Shown here piece by piece: positions 25,188-33,527 of a stretch of DNA of 64,000 nucleotides. Made by a program: the position numbers and the translations under genes. How positions within the stretch are numbered: the first letter of the stretch is position 1; every line of letters starts with the position of its first letter. The notes beneath the pieces were generated by a model. It searched no databases. It was not told the DNA's origin and worked only from the letters and a program-made list of their open reading frames with translations. The stretch covers positions 1-64,000 of the forward strand of contig JANYDD010000020.1 in NCBI GenBank assembly GCA_025359945.1. Reading direction: 5' to 3'. Source of the stretch: Bdellovibrio sp. (GTDB lineage Bacteria; Bdellovibrionota; Bdellovibrionia; Bdellovibrionales; Bdellovibrionaceae).

Positions 25188-27911
25188 GTGTCCAATACGA
25201 TCACCCGAGACAACGCTGATTTTGTCGATCAGTTGTACGCCCAATTTAAACTTAACCCCAATTCGGTGCCGCCCGATTGGCAAAAATTTTTTGAAGGCGT
25301 TGATTTCGCTCAAAGCGGAAATTTTGGTCTGTCTGAAAAAGAATTGGATGTTTATCATCTGATTTCTGCTTACAGAAATTACGGTCACTTCGAGGCCCAT
25401 TTGGATCCGTTGACCAATACTCCGGTGCCGTCGGATCAGTTGGCATTGTCGCGATTTCATTTGACCGATAAAGACTTGGATCAAAAATTTCAAATCGGTT
25501 CTATTATCGGAAAGCCGCAGGCCACTTTGCGAGCAATAATTGCGCACCTGCGCTCGTGTTATTGCGGCAAGCTGACAGTTCAGTGTGCCGAGGCCCTCCC
25601 AGAAGTTCGAAACTGGTTTATCAATGAGTTTGAAAAAAATAAAGCTCCTGTGCCGACACCAGAAGAGAAAAAGAAAATTTTATCGGTGCTCACCCAAACC
25701 GAAGTTCTAGAAAAATTTATTCACGCTCGTTACGTCGGCGCTAAAAGATTTTCCGTCGAAGGCGGCGATGCTTTGTTGCCCATGTTAGAGGCATTGGTCA
25801 ATCAATCCAGCAAGGCCGGGGTTAAAGAAATTATAGTCGGAATGGCTCATCGCGGTCGGGTGAATGTCTTGGCCAATTTTATGGGAAAACCCGTCGAGAA
25901 AATTTTTGCCGATTTTAATGGACCTACAGAAACTGTTGTTCCGATCGAAGACTTTGACGGCGACGTTAAATATCATTTGGGTTATCAAGCCGATCGAAAA
26001 ACGCCTTCTGGCGAATGCCGTGTCACCTTAGCTTTTAATCCCAGCCACCTTGAAGCGGTGAATCCGGTGGTGATCGGTATGACCCGAGCGGCTCAGCGCT
26101 GGCAAAAAGACACGCAAAAAAGAAAAAAAGTAATTCCGCTTTTAATCCACGGAGACGCAGCGTTTGCGGGCCAAGGAGTAGTCGCCGAGACTTTTCAAAT
26201 GGCTTACGTCAAAGGCTACACTGTGGGTGGAACTATTCATTTGGCGATCGATAACCAAGTGGGATTTACGACCAGTCCTGAAAACGGCAGAAGTTCTCAT
26301 TACTGTAGCGATGTTTCAAAAGTTTTGGCGACGCCAGTTCTTCATTGTAATGGCGATGACGTTGAATCTTGTGTGCGCGCGATGGAAATAGCTCTGCGCT
26401 TTCGACAAGAATGGGGCAAGGACGTGGTTGTCAATTTAATTTGTTATCGGCGCTTTGGTCACAATGAAGGTGATGAACCGGCCTACACCCAGCCGCAGAT
26501 GTATGAGTTGATTCGAAAACATCCGACCCTTCGAGAAATTTATTCGAAGCAATTAATTCAAAGCCAAGTTATCGTTGCCGCAGATGCGGAACTTTTAGTG
26601 CAAAATGAAATGGATCGGTTGCAAAAAATTTATGAAAAAACAAAAAATGATCCTCCAAAAATCGAGCCTTTTGAATTTAAAGAATTTTGGAAGGGCTTAC
26701 GAAAAGGCGGATCTGCCGACGCTGAGAAATCTTTCGACACTTCGTTTTCATTGCCCGAACTTAAAAAAATCGCCAGGCATTTGGGAGAAGTTCCTGCTCA
26801 TTTTAAAATCCATCCCAAGCTGATAAAACTTTTAGACACCAGAAAAAATGTGGCTGACGGCAAAGAACTGATGGATTGGGGCATGGGCGAATTGTTGGCC
26901 TATGGATCGCTTTTGTCGGAGGGAACGTCAGTGCGTTTGACCGGACAAGACTGCGTTCGCGGGACTTTTACTCATCGGCATGCGGGATTTTACGATACTC
27001 AGACCGGTGAAATGTATGCGGCCTTGGATCACGTCAATGAACAAAAAGTGGAATTTTGCGTTTATGATTCAATCCTGTCTGAATATGGCGTGCTGGGTTT
27101 CGAATATGGAAATTCGATTGCCGACCCCACGTTTTTGACTTTATGGGAAGCACAGTTTGGGGATTTTGGTAATAGCGCTCAGATTATCATCGATCAGTTT
27201 ATTGCGGCCGGAGAATCCAAGTGGCAGCAGATGAGCGGTCTGGTGATGTTGCTGCCTCATGGGTACGAAGGTCAGGGGCCCGAGCATTCGTCGGCAAGGC
27301 TGGAAAGATTTTTGCAATTGGCGGCGCAGAATAATATTCAAGTTGTTAATCTAACTAGTCCCGCACAAATTTTTCACGCCATTCGACGCCAAATCAAACG
27401 ACCTTTCCGAAAACCCTTAATTGTGATGTCGCCAAAATCGCTGCTTCGACATCCTAAAGCGGTTTCAAGTTTAGAAGATCTGGCCAATGGATCTTTCCAA
27501 GAAGTGATTGCGGATCCTTTCGTAAAAGATCCCAAAAAAATAAAATCCTTGGTGCTTTGCACGGGCAAAATCTATTACGAGCTTTTGGAAGAACGCGAAA
27601 GAAATAAAAATGAAACCACCGCTTTTGTGCGCGTCGAACAGATTTACCCAACTCCGATTAAAGCTTTGGCCGCTGCGATTAAAAGTTACCCTCAGCTAAA
27701 AAATTTGGCGTGGGTGCAAGAAGAACCCAAGAACATGGGCGCTTACCAACACATTTATTTTAAAATTTCGGAAATGTTGGTCAAAGAAAAACTGACTCAC
27801 CTGGGATTGTCGTACGTGGGTCGCAGCGAAAGAAGTTCTCCGGCGACAGGGTCCATTTACCGGCATAAAGTTGAACAGGCAGAAATTATTAAAAATGCAT
27901 TTTTGGCTTAG
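25188..27911 (+). CDS. sucA: 2-oxoglutarate dehydrogenase E1 component
   Basis: The thiamine-diphosphate-dependent decarboxylase of the 2-oxoglutarate dehydrogenase complex. The 907 residues begin with the E2-binding segment (VDQLYAQFKLNPNSVPPDW). The ThDP domains show MAHRGRVNVLAN (about 220), GDAAFAGQGVV (about 322), DNQVGFTT (about 353), CYRRFGHNEGDEP (about 424) and the C-terminal TGQDC with RGTFTHRHAGF near 590. The start is GTG with GAGGT upstream. sucB follows after about 80 bp. lpd is 9.5 kb away. Confidence 0.97.
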   Translation: MSNTITRDNADFVDQLYAQFKLNPNSVPPDWQKFFEGVDFAQSGNFGLSEKELDVYHLISAYRNYGHFEAHLDPLTNTPVPSDQLALSRFHLTDKDLDQKFQIGSIIGKPQATLRAIIAHLRSCYCGKLTVQCAEALPEVRNWFINEFEKNKAPVPTPEEKKKILSVLTQTEVLEKFIHARYVGAKRFSVEGGDALLPMLEALVNQSSKAGVKEIIVGMAHRGRVNVLANFMGKPVEKIFADFNGPTETVVPIEDFDGDVKYHLGYQADRKTPSGECRVTLAFNPSHLEAVNPVVIGMTRAAQRWQKDTQKRKKVIPLLIHGDAAFAGQGVVAETFQMAYVKGYTVGGTIHLAIDNQVGFTTSPENGRSSHYCSDVSKVLATPVLHCNGDDVESCVRAMEIALRFRQEWGKDVVVNLICYRRFGHNEGDEPAYTQPQMYELIRKHPTLREIYSKQLIQSQVIVAADAELLVQNEMDRLQKIYEKTKNDPPKIEPFEFKEFWKGLRKGGSADAEKSFDTSFSLPELKKIARHLGEVPAHFKIHPKLIKLLDTRKNVADGKELMDWGMGELLAYGSLLSEGTSVRLTGQDCVRGTFTHRHAGFYDTQTGEMYAALDHVNEQKVEFCVYDSILSEYGVLGFEYGNSIADPTFLTLWEAQFGDFGNSAQIIIDQFIAAGESKWQQMSGLVMLLPHGYEGQGPEHSSARLERFLQLAAQNNIQVVNLTSPAQIFHAIRRQIKRPFRKPLIVMSPKSLLRHPKAVSSLEDLANGSFQEVIADPFVKDPKKIKSLVLCTGKIYYELLEERERNKNETTAFVRVEQIYPTPIKALAAAIKSYPQLKNLAWVQEEPKNMGAYQHIYFKISEMLVKEKLTHLGLSYVGRSERSSPATGSIYRHKVEQAEIIKNAFLA

Positions 27912-27921
27912 GTCGCTGAAA

Positions 27922-27940
27922 GGATAAAAAGTTTTTATCC
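27922..27940. repeat. 19-bp near-perfect palindrome between sucA and sucB
   Basis: GGATAAAAAGTTTTTATCC lies 10 bp after the sucA stop and 52 bp before the preferred sucB start. It can form a hairpin in the sucAB transcript. It may be a processing or partial-attenuation site that sets the E1:E2 ratio, or an operator. Confidence 0.5.
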
Positions 27941-27992
27941 GGTGCTTGCAGGCGATTTTGATTGTATTGAAAAAAACAGGAGTCCTAATATT

Positions 27993-29288
27993 ATGAAATA
28001 CGAAGTTAAAATTCCAACTGTGGGCGAATCCATCACTGAAGCGACGATTGGTCAGTGGATGAAGAAAAATGGCGAGATGGTCAAACGAAATGATGTGTTA
28101 ATGTCGATCGAAACGGACAAAGCCAGCGTTGAAGTGGTGGCTGAAAATGATGGAGTGTTGACCATCACAACAGAGCAGGGAAAACCGATCCCGATTGGTA
28201 CAGTAGTCGGCATGATTGATTCTGAAGGCAAGGCATCGGTAGCCAGCGCGGCATCTGCAAGTGCGGCTAGTTCTGTTTCGACTACTTTTGTTGCTGGTGC
28301 AAAGTCTTCTCCGCAGATTCACGCTGATTTAAAAAATCATTTAAGTCCCGCGGTGCAAAAAATGGTGACTGAAAAAAATCTTGATCCTCAAAATATCGTT
28401 GGCACTGGTCGTGGCGGTCGACTGACAAAGGAAAACGTTGCCGCCGCGGGTGGTGCATCAGAGGCTGGTTCCGCAAGCCAAGCGAAAGCGTCGCAATCCC
28501 AAGAAATGGCTTGGTCAAAAATGCCAATTCCCTCGAGCTCTAGCACTGTGCCAGTTGGAAAAATTCCGGCGCTTGTTGGCGCGACAAGCCCCACTCAAAA
28601 ACGTGTTCCGATGACCACCATCCGTAAGCGGATCGCCGAGCGTCTGGTGCAGTCTCAACAATCGACTGCAACGCTTACGACATTTAATGAAATCGATATG
28701 TCCCGAGTGATGGCCATCCGATCTAAATACAAAGATTCATTCAAAGAAAAATTCGGTGTTGGCTTGGGGTTTATGGGCTTTTTCGTCAAAGCCTGCGTTG
28801 AAGGTTTAAAGGCTTTTCCATTGGTGAACGGCTTTGTCGACGGCACCGATGTAATCCACAATAACTATTATAACGTGGGTGTCGCCGTCGGCACTGAAAA
28901 GGGCTTGATCGTCCCCGTAATTAAAGACGTGGACCGCATGAGCGTCGCCCAGATCGAAGGTGCCATTCGTGATTTCGCAGTAAAAGCCCGCGAAGGAAAA
29001 ATTTCAATCGATGATTTAAACCACGGCACATTTACAATTTCAAACGGCGGCGTCTACGGATCGCTGTTATCTACGCCCATCTTGAATCCGCCACAAAGCG
29101 GAATTCTAGGAATGCACAAAATCGAAGATCGCGCCGTCGTGATCGCCGGAAAAATCGAAGTTCGCCCCATGATGTACCTAGCTCTGTCCTACGATCACCG
29201 CATCGTTGACGGCAAAGAAGCCGTTAGCTTTCTAGTCAAAGTAAAAGAAGGCATCGAAGATCCCGAGCGCCTACTATTAGAAATCTGA
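27993..29288 (+). CDS. sucB: Dihydrolipoyl succinyltransferase (E2)
   Basis: The core acyltransferase of the 2-oxoglutarate dehydrogenase complex. It contains an N-terminal lipoyl domain with the lipoylated Lys in [11 protein letters not shown] (about 42), an Ala/Ser-rich linker, a peripheral-subunit-binding domain ([19 protein letters not shown]), a second long linker, and the catalytic domain ending [13 protein letters not shown] with the active-site His and Asp. ATG 27993 is preferred: AGGAG lies about 10 nt upstream, whereas the open frame to 27942 adds nothing family-like. The last about 400 bp are richer in C than the rest of the gene. Confidence 0.97.
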   Translation: MKYEVKIPTVGESITEATIGQWMKKNGEMVKRNDVLMSIETDKASVEVVAENDGVLTITTEQGKPIPIGTVVGMIDSEGKASVASAASASAASSVSTTFVAGAKSSPQIHADLKNHLSPAVQKMVTEKNLDPQNIVGTGRGGRLTKENVAAAGGASEAGSASQAKASQSQEMAWSKMPIPSSSSTVPVGKIPALVGATSPTQKRVPMTTIRKRIAERLVQSQQSTATLTTFNEIDMSRVMAIRSKYKDSFKEKFGVGLGFMGFFVKACVEGLKAFPLVNGFVDGTDVIHNNYYNVGVAVGTEKGLIVPVIKDVDRMSVAQIEGAIRDFAVKAREGKISIDDLNHGTFTISNGGVYGSLLSTPILNPPQSGILGMHKIEDRAVVIAGKIEVRPMMYLALSYDHRIVDGKEAVSFLVKVKEGIEDPERLLLEI

Positions 29289-29306
29289 GCGGAAAGGTAC
29301 CTTTTG

Positions 29307-29952
29307 CTAGATTGGGTCTGAGTTTTTTATATAGTCAACGCCCTTTGGGCCTTCCGGTTGTGCTGGGTTAGCTTCGCTGTACCAAATTGTTTCAATCGCA
29401 TCATTGGTCAGAATCAAAATAACTTTGATCATCATCCCGTTTGCATTTTTAGGTCGTCGCATTTGGCCTACAAAAACTGAATCTTGGGATTTTATTCCGG
29501 TCCTCAAGAACAATTTGCTTTCGGCGGTGACAAATGTGGCTGGCTAGGCCAAACGATTGACGAACTTAAATCGGACCATTCCGTTACTTAAGATTCCAAC
29601 GATTTCGAGGATGTTTCTGTTGGATCCGAAGTAGCCTCGCTGACCGACGCTGACTTGGTGGCCATTCATCATCATTTTTCGATCATTCAGCGAACGAAAC
29701 AATTTGGTTTCTGCGATTTTAAAACTGTTACCTTTCAACGGCCCAGAAAGGAATCTGACCAAGGATTCATCGCCAGACGTCCAGAGGATCTCAGGCTAAA
29801 GTGGCTTCTTCGCCCTCGACATAAGCTTTTGGTAGGCCAGATTCATATTTGTATTTTCCGTTACAGGCGCTCGCAGAATGTGCCTTGAAACCCAAGATTG
29901 AAAAAAAACCAAAAGCTAAAGTCAGAAAACCAAAACGGTTCAATGATCTCAA
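29307..29952 (-). pseudogene. Secreted repeat protein, frameshifted and with internal stop
   Basis: TTG 29952, with a run of six G 5 nt upstream, starts a signal peptide (FGFLTLAFGFFSILGF, cleavage near SASA). The frame stops at 29791, but the next frame over continues without a break from about 29795 (PEILWTSGDESLVRFLSG) to a TAG at 29544, and then in the same frame to 29307. The two later parts each carry a KLF...VGQ...I..I unit of about 45 residues, so the intact product was a secreted protein of about 215 residues with internal repeats. One frameshift and one nonsense mutation separate it from a complete gene. The family is not recognised. Confidence 0.65.
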
Positions 29953-30031
29953 TGCTACCCCCCTTTTTTTTTGACGTCTTTAGCTTTGATACAGGCGACC
30001 CCCATTTAAATCAAGGGTCGCCGAAAAATTC

Positions 30032-30309
30032 TTAAGGACAGTTTTTTCGGAGTTGGTCGATTTGGACTTGGGTCATGTATTTACTGGAGTAGTCGGTTGC
30101 AGAATTCCATTGAGCCACTAGCGCTTTTAATTTTCCTGTGCGATTTGCAAAAGTGGGATTGTCGCATTTTGACCAAATTGGCTCAAGGGCAAAAACATCC
30201 GCGAAGAGTGAGGCTCTCATCGGCGAGTTTGTATAACCCGGAATCGCATTTACATTCGCACTTAGTTCGCCCGCGTAAACTAGGTAACGTCGTGCTAAGG
30301 GATTAGCGT
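30032..30309 (-). pseudogene. Probable 3' remnant of an unknown gene
   Basis: An ATG at 30220 opens a 62-codon frame, but the same frame is protein-like further upstream (LARRYLVYAGELSANVN, then AIPGYTNSPMRASLFADVFA) and stays open to 30340, with no start codon there. The sense upstream sequence collides with the end of the DUF3253 gene at about 30300. The best reading is the C-terminal 90 or so residues of a larger protein truncated by a rearrangement. Two Cys near the end (KCDNPTF, RKNCP) suggest a secreted disulfide protein. No family is recognised. Confidence 0.4.
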
Positions 30310-30651
30310 CAGTCGAATGGGTCCCTTGGCTGTCGACGGATCAACCGCCACCGAATTTTGCAAAATCTTAATTTTTCCTTGGGCCACCAAACGCCTGGCC
30401 GCTGATCGCACTTTTTCCATGACTATCTTGTTTTGCTTATCTGAGTCCTGAAGCAATTCAGATGGAAAAATCGTTTTGTTAGCGCCACGGAGTTTAAGTA
30501 ATTCTAGAATTTTTTCTTCAAATAAATCTTTAGGCCTATTTTTGCGACAGCGATCACTGCAGTATTTTATTTCTTCCCAATTTTTGAGCCATTTCTTTCG
30601 GGGCTCAATAATTCTTCCGCAGCTGGAACAGGTTTTCTTGGTCACTTCCAA
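30295..30651 (-). CDS. DUF2256/DUF3253 zinc-finger and winged-helix-like protein
   Basis: A 118-residue protein of two known small domains. The N-terminus is a zinc finger (CSSCGRIIEPRKKWLKNW, then KYCSDRC; DUF2256-like). The C-terminus is DUF3253-like (KILELLKLRGANKTIFPSE, AARRLVAQGKIKI, VDPSTAKGPIRL), predicted to form a winged helix. The family is widespread but uncharacterised, and often lies near photolyase or DUF2805 genes. Its start overlaps the DUF2805 gene by 10 bp, so the two are co-translated. Confidence 0.85.
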   Translation of the reverse strand: MEVTKKTCSSCGRIIEPRKKWLKNWEEIKYCSDRCRKNRPKDLFEEKILELLKLRGANKTIFPSELLQDSDKQNKIVMEKVRSAARRLVAQGKIKILQNSVAVDPSTAKGPIRLTLIP

Positions 30652-30947
30652 CCCTTGGTGACACCGTCAACGGATTGGCGGGTGGATTTAAACCTTGTCT
30701 TTTTAAATCCTCGTTTCGTTTCATGCTTCAATTGACCCTGATTATGGGCCCGCTTTCGCCATCTTGTGAAAGCTGATGCAGACAACTGCGTGCGCATAAA
30801 CCGAACAAACTCATTTTCACTAAGGCCAAACTGATGCTGAATGGCTTCAAACGTTGTCCGATCTTCCCACCCCATTCGGACCATGCGATCCAGATCGTCA
30901 GCAGTAAACTGCGCCAACTTTTTCTTTAGGTCTTGAGAAACGCCCAC
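30642..30947 (-). CDS. DUF2805 / TIGR03643 family protein
   Basis: A 101-residue basic protein. The conserved core is DDLDRMVRMGWEDRTTFEAI, followed by QFGLSENEFVRFMR and SASAFTRWRKRA, a helix-turn-helix-like arrangement typical of the DUF2805/TIGR03643 family. The tail is Lys/Arg-rich and probably disordered. The family is known to occur next to DUF2256/DUF3253 proteins, as here. The function is unknown; nucleic-acid binding is an inference from its charge and fold. Confidence 0.85.
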   Translation of the reverse strand: MGVSQDLKKKLAQFTADDLDRMVRMGWEDRTTFEAIQHQFGLSENEFVRFMRTQLSASAFTRWRKRAHNQGQLKHETKRGFKKTRFKSTRQSVDGVTKGWK

Positions 30948-30959
30948 AGTTGTTATTCC

Positions 30960-31643
30960 TTACTTGGTCGTTGGAATTGCCCAATCCATTTCAACAAATT
31001 GAAAATGCAATCGCAAATCATCTTTCACATTTGAAACTAAGCCGCCGGCAAGCTTGGGCCGCTTCAACATAAACTCCGTGAATGTGGTCGCGATGGTCCC
31101 AGACGCAGATCTATGGCCTGGCTGTCCGTCAATAGTGACAAAAGTTTCAAAGCTAAAATCTTGCCCTGCCATTTTCAAATTTAATTTAATCATTCCTGAC
31201 TTTTCTTTGAGAATTTTTTCCCACGCGCCTGTCGGAATGGGCAAAGTTTCAATCTCTAAATTGGGTTGAGTTTCTGCCTTTAAAATTTTTTGAACATCTA
31301 CGTCGCGTTCCGTTTCACCACTATCAAAGTCTTTGATGGGAACTAGGGCTCTCACGATTCGACCAGTTTTGCTTAGGCTCGAGGAAACTTGAACATTGCA
31401 ATTCATCCCCACGGGTTCTGAACTGCTGACCAGTAAAAGAGTTTTTCGGGCTTGCCAAGCTACGCAGGATTTGTCAGCCCGCCAAGAAATACTTTCTGCC
31501 CTCGCTTGATTGGGTAGAAATCCTAAGATCACAAAACATAGAAAAAAGACGGCACCAATTTTACTTTCAATGTTACCTTCAATTTTACTTTCTAAAAAAA
31601 GTTCGCATTTAAAAGCATTGATATTTTTATTATTTAAGTTCAA
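30960..31643 (-). CDS. YceI-like secreted protein
   Basis: TTG 31643 is the preferred start, with AGGAG 7 nt upstream; the open frame begins at 31682. A signal segment (GAVFFLCFVILGFLPNQARA) precedes a mature domain of about 175 residues. This resembles YceI-like lipocalin-type barrels, which bind isoprenoid quinones or other long amphipathic lipids: VPIKDFDSGETERDVDVQKI followed by a hydrophobic beta pattern and a late RPKLAGG strand. The N-terminal part repeats ESKIEGNIESKI, from a short tandem DNA repeat. It lies just downstream of the type III PKS operon, so it may bind the product lipid. Confidence 0.55.
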   Translation of the reverse strand: MNLNNKNINAFKCELFLESKIEGNIESKIGAVFFLCFVILGFLPNQARAESISWRADKSCVAWQARKTLLLVSSSEPVGMNCNVQVSSSLSKTGRIVRALVPIKDFDSGETERDVDVQKILKAETQPNLEIETLPIPTGAWEKILKEKSGMIKLNLKMAGQDFSFETFVTIDGQPGHRSASGTIATTFTEFMLKRPKLAGGLVSNVKDDLRLHFQFVEMDWAIPTTK

Positions 31644-31724
31644 TTCCAGTCTCCTAATTATTCTTGCAAAAGACTTTCTCAAGTAAGATGTCGTGTCAAT
31701 GAAGATGAAAAAACGCCCTTGTCC

Positions 31725-32450
31725 TCATTCCGTTGGTTTCGCCTTTGCTCCACTTTTTTGGAATTCTATGGAGTATTTAAACGCCCATCGCCACTGAATT
31801 TTTACCATACATGTATCCACTTTCGCGGCCAGCAAATATTTTTGCCAATCGGATTTTCGAAAACTGCGTTTGACCGAAACGACCGAATCGTTTTGAACAA
31901 CGGAATGAAAACCAAGCGCCCAAGTCAATCCGCGCAAAAATTCTCGGCTAAGGGCGTGTCGCTGCAGATCCTCAAAATACCAACCCCAATTTGCAGTGTC
32001 CGACGCACCTTGGATCAGCTCGACGATTTGCAGATCGGAAAGGTGGTGAGCGAACAATGTTGACACATACACATCTGGCTTTTCATGAGGACTTGAAAAA
32101 AACTGCAAAGCGTCCCCGCAAATAATTTCAACATTTTCAAATTTTAATTTTTCTTTCGCTAGCGCCACAGACTTGGGATTTAAATCGATACCTAGCCAAC
32201 GGATTTTCAATTTGCGATTTTGGCTCCATGAAATCAACTGAAAAAGCAAATCACCTTGGCCGCACCCTAAATCCATAACGCTCAATTCTGGACCCAAACT
32301 TTGCGCAGCACTTTCTAAAAAACCAAAAAGCGGTGTTAAACTTCCAAACTTAGAATTTAACCAAGTGACTTGCTTCAGAATGGCTGCCATCTCTGATTCA
32401 TCCAGCTTTTCAGTTTCCATTTTTTCAATTTCGGTAGATCGGATTTTCAT
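31725..32450 (-). CDS. SAM-dependent methyltransferase of the type III PKS operon
   Basis: A class I methyltransferase of 241 residues. Motif I is VMDLGCGQGDLL (about 58-69), then IDLNPKSVALAKEKL (about 88), and FAHHLSDLQIVEL (about 133) in the position of motif post-II. It starts 3 bp after the polyketide synthase stop codon. The natural inference is O- or C-methylation of the polyketide phenol or pyrone, as SrsB does in Streptomyces griseus. The substrate is not proven. The C-terminus has Trp/Lys-rich segments that could contact membrane. Confidence 0.85.
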   Translation of the reverse strand: MKIRSTEIEKMETEKLDESEMAAILKQVTWLNSKFGSLTPLFGFLESAAQSLGPELSVMDLGCGQGDLLFQLISWSQNRKLKIRWLGIDLNPKSVALAKEKLKFENVEIICGDALQFFSSPHEKPDVYVSTLFAHHLSDLQIVELIQGASDTANWGWYFEDLQRHALSREFLRGLTWALGFHSVVQNDSVVSVKRSFRKSDWQKYLLAAKVDTCMVKIQWRWAFKYSIEFQKSGAKAKPTE

Positions 32451-32453
32451 TTA

Positions 32454-33527
32454 TTAAACCCCAGCTTTAAAAAACTGCATTGATTCCATAGTAAATCCGG
32501 GGCCAAAAGACAGCGCGGCGCCCGTTCCAAATAAATCAGTTCGTTGCAAAATTTCACCAAGCACAAACAAAATAGTCGCCGAGGACATATTGCCGAATTC
32601 GCGCAGGATTTTTCGCGAAGGTTCCATTTGAGATTCATCTAAACCAAGGCCTATAGCTACCGCATCCAGGATGGCGCGCCCGCCGGGATGGATTGCGGCC
32701 AGTGCCGGCTTTTGCTGGCTCAGTGTTGTTGACGAAACCATTTGCGGCAGTTTCTGCGCTAGTACCTTTGGAACATCCATAGATAAAAACATTTCAAATG
32801 CTTGGTCGCGAATTTTCCAGGTGATCAGTTCGGCGGCGTCGGGATCGACGTGACACATAAATTGATCCATTCGTATGCCGTTTGCTTCAGATGAAACCAC
32901 GGCGGCAGCAGCACCATCTGCAAAAAGTAAAAATCCCATAAGGTCTTCAAGGTTTTTGGACTCGCGCAAATGCAAAGTGCAAAGCTCTAAGGAAACCACT
33001 AAGACTTTTGCACTGGATGTACTTCGCACGATATGATGGGCCAATTTTAGCGCGTTGACGGCGGCATAACATCCCATAAAAAAGACGTTCGTGCGCTCAA
33101 GCTCTGGCTTCATTTTCCATTTTTTCTGAATCAATAAATCTAATCCGGGCGCCATCATTCCTGTGCAATTAGTGACAATCAAATGTGTGAATTCATCGGC
33201 AGCATGTTTCGAAAACAAAGGCAGCAATAACTTGTCAGCTAAAATCATCGAATGCTGTTCGAAGTATTTCATGCGATCTCCAAGCGATGGAAATTGTCCA
33301 AAGCGGTAAAATCCATCTTGATCCAAACTTGTTTTGGTTCCCAAGGGATTCATAAATGAATAGCGATGCTGAATTGCGGATTTTTTTGCCAACCTTTGAA
33401 ATAGCAATTGTTGTCGGGGATCCAATTGGGACTTGGCATACTGAACAAAAGCGCTGTGAACGTCATGGGGTGGAACCGCCGTAAAAATTTGATTTATAAA
33501 AGCTTCGCCGCCAGCCTTTAAAGTCAT
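32454..33527 (-). CDS. Type III polyketide synthase
   Basis: A chalcone-synthase-superfamily homodimeric ketosynthase that condenses an acyl starter with malonyl-CoA to make alkylresorcinols or alkylpyrones. The catalytic triad is intact: Cys153 (FFMGCYAAVNAL), His280 (AIHPGGRAILDAV) and Asn313 (REFGNMSSATI). The 357 residues are normal length. TNCTGMMAPGLD (about 119-130) and LSFGPGF near the end are also family-typical. Starter preference cannot be read directly; bacterial relatives in such clusters use long fatty acyl chains. The start overlaps the PLD-like gene by 4 bp and the methyltransferase follows after 3 bp. Confidence 0.95.
   Translation of the reverse strand: MTLKAGGEAFINQIFTAVPPHDVHSAFVQYAKSQLDPRQQLLFQRLAKKSAIQHRYSFMNPLGTKTSLDQDGFYRFGQFPSLGDRMKYFEQHSMILADKLLLPLFSKHAADEFTHLIVTNCTGMMAPGLDLLIQKKWKMKPELERTNVFFMGCYAAVNALKLAHHIVRSTSSAKVLVVSLELCTLHLRESKNLEDLMGFLLFADGAAAAVVSSEANGIRMDQFMCHVDPDAAELITWKIRDQAFEMFLSMDVPKVLAQKLPQMVSSTTLSQQKPALAAIHPGGRAILDAVAIGLGLDESQMEPSRKILREFGNMSSATILFVLGEILQRTDLFGTGAALSFGPGFTMESMQFFKAGV

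Noticed and set aside
25122-25547. 142-codon upstream extension of gpmA
   Set aside because: It overlaps sucA on the other strand; gpmA has a strong ribosome binding site at 25121 and its family starts there.
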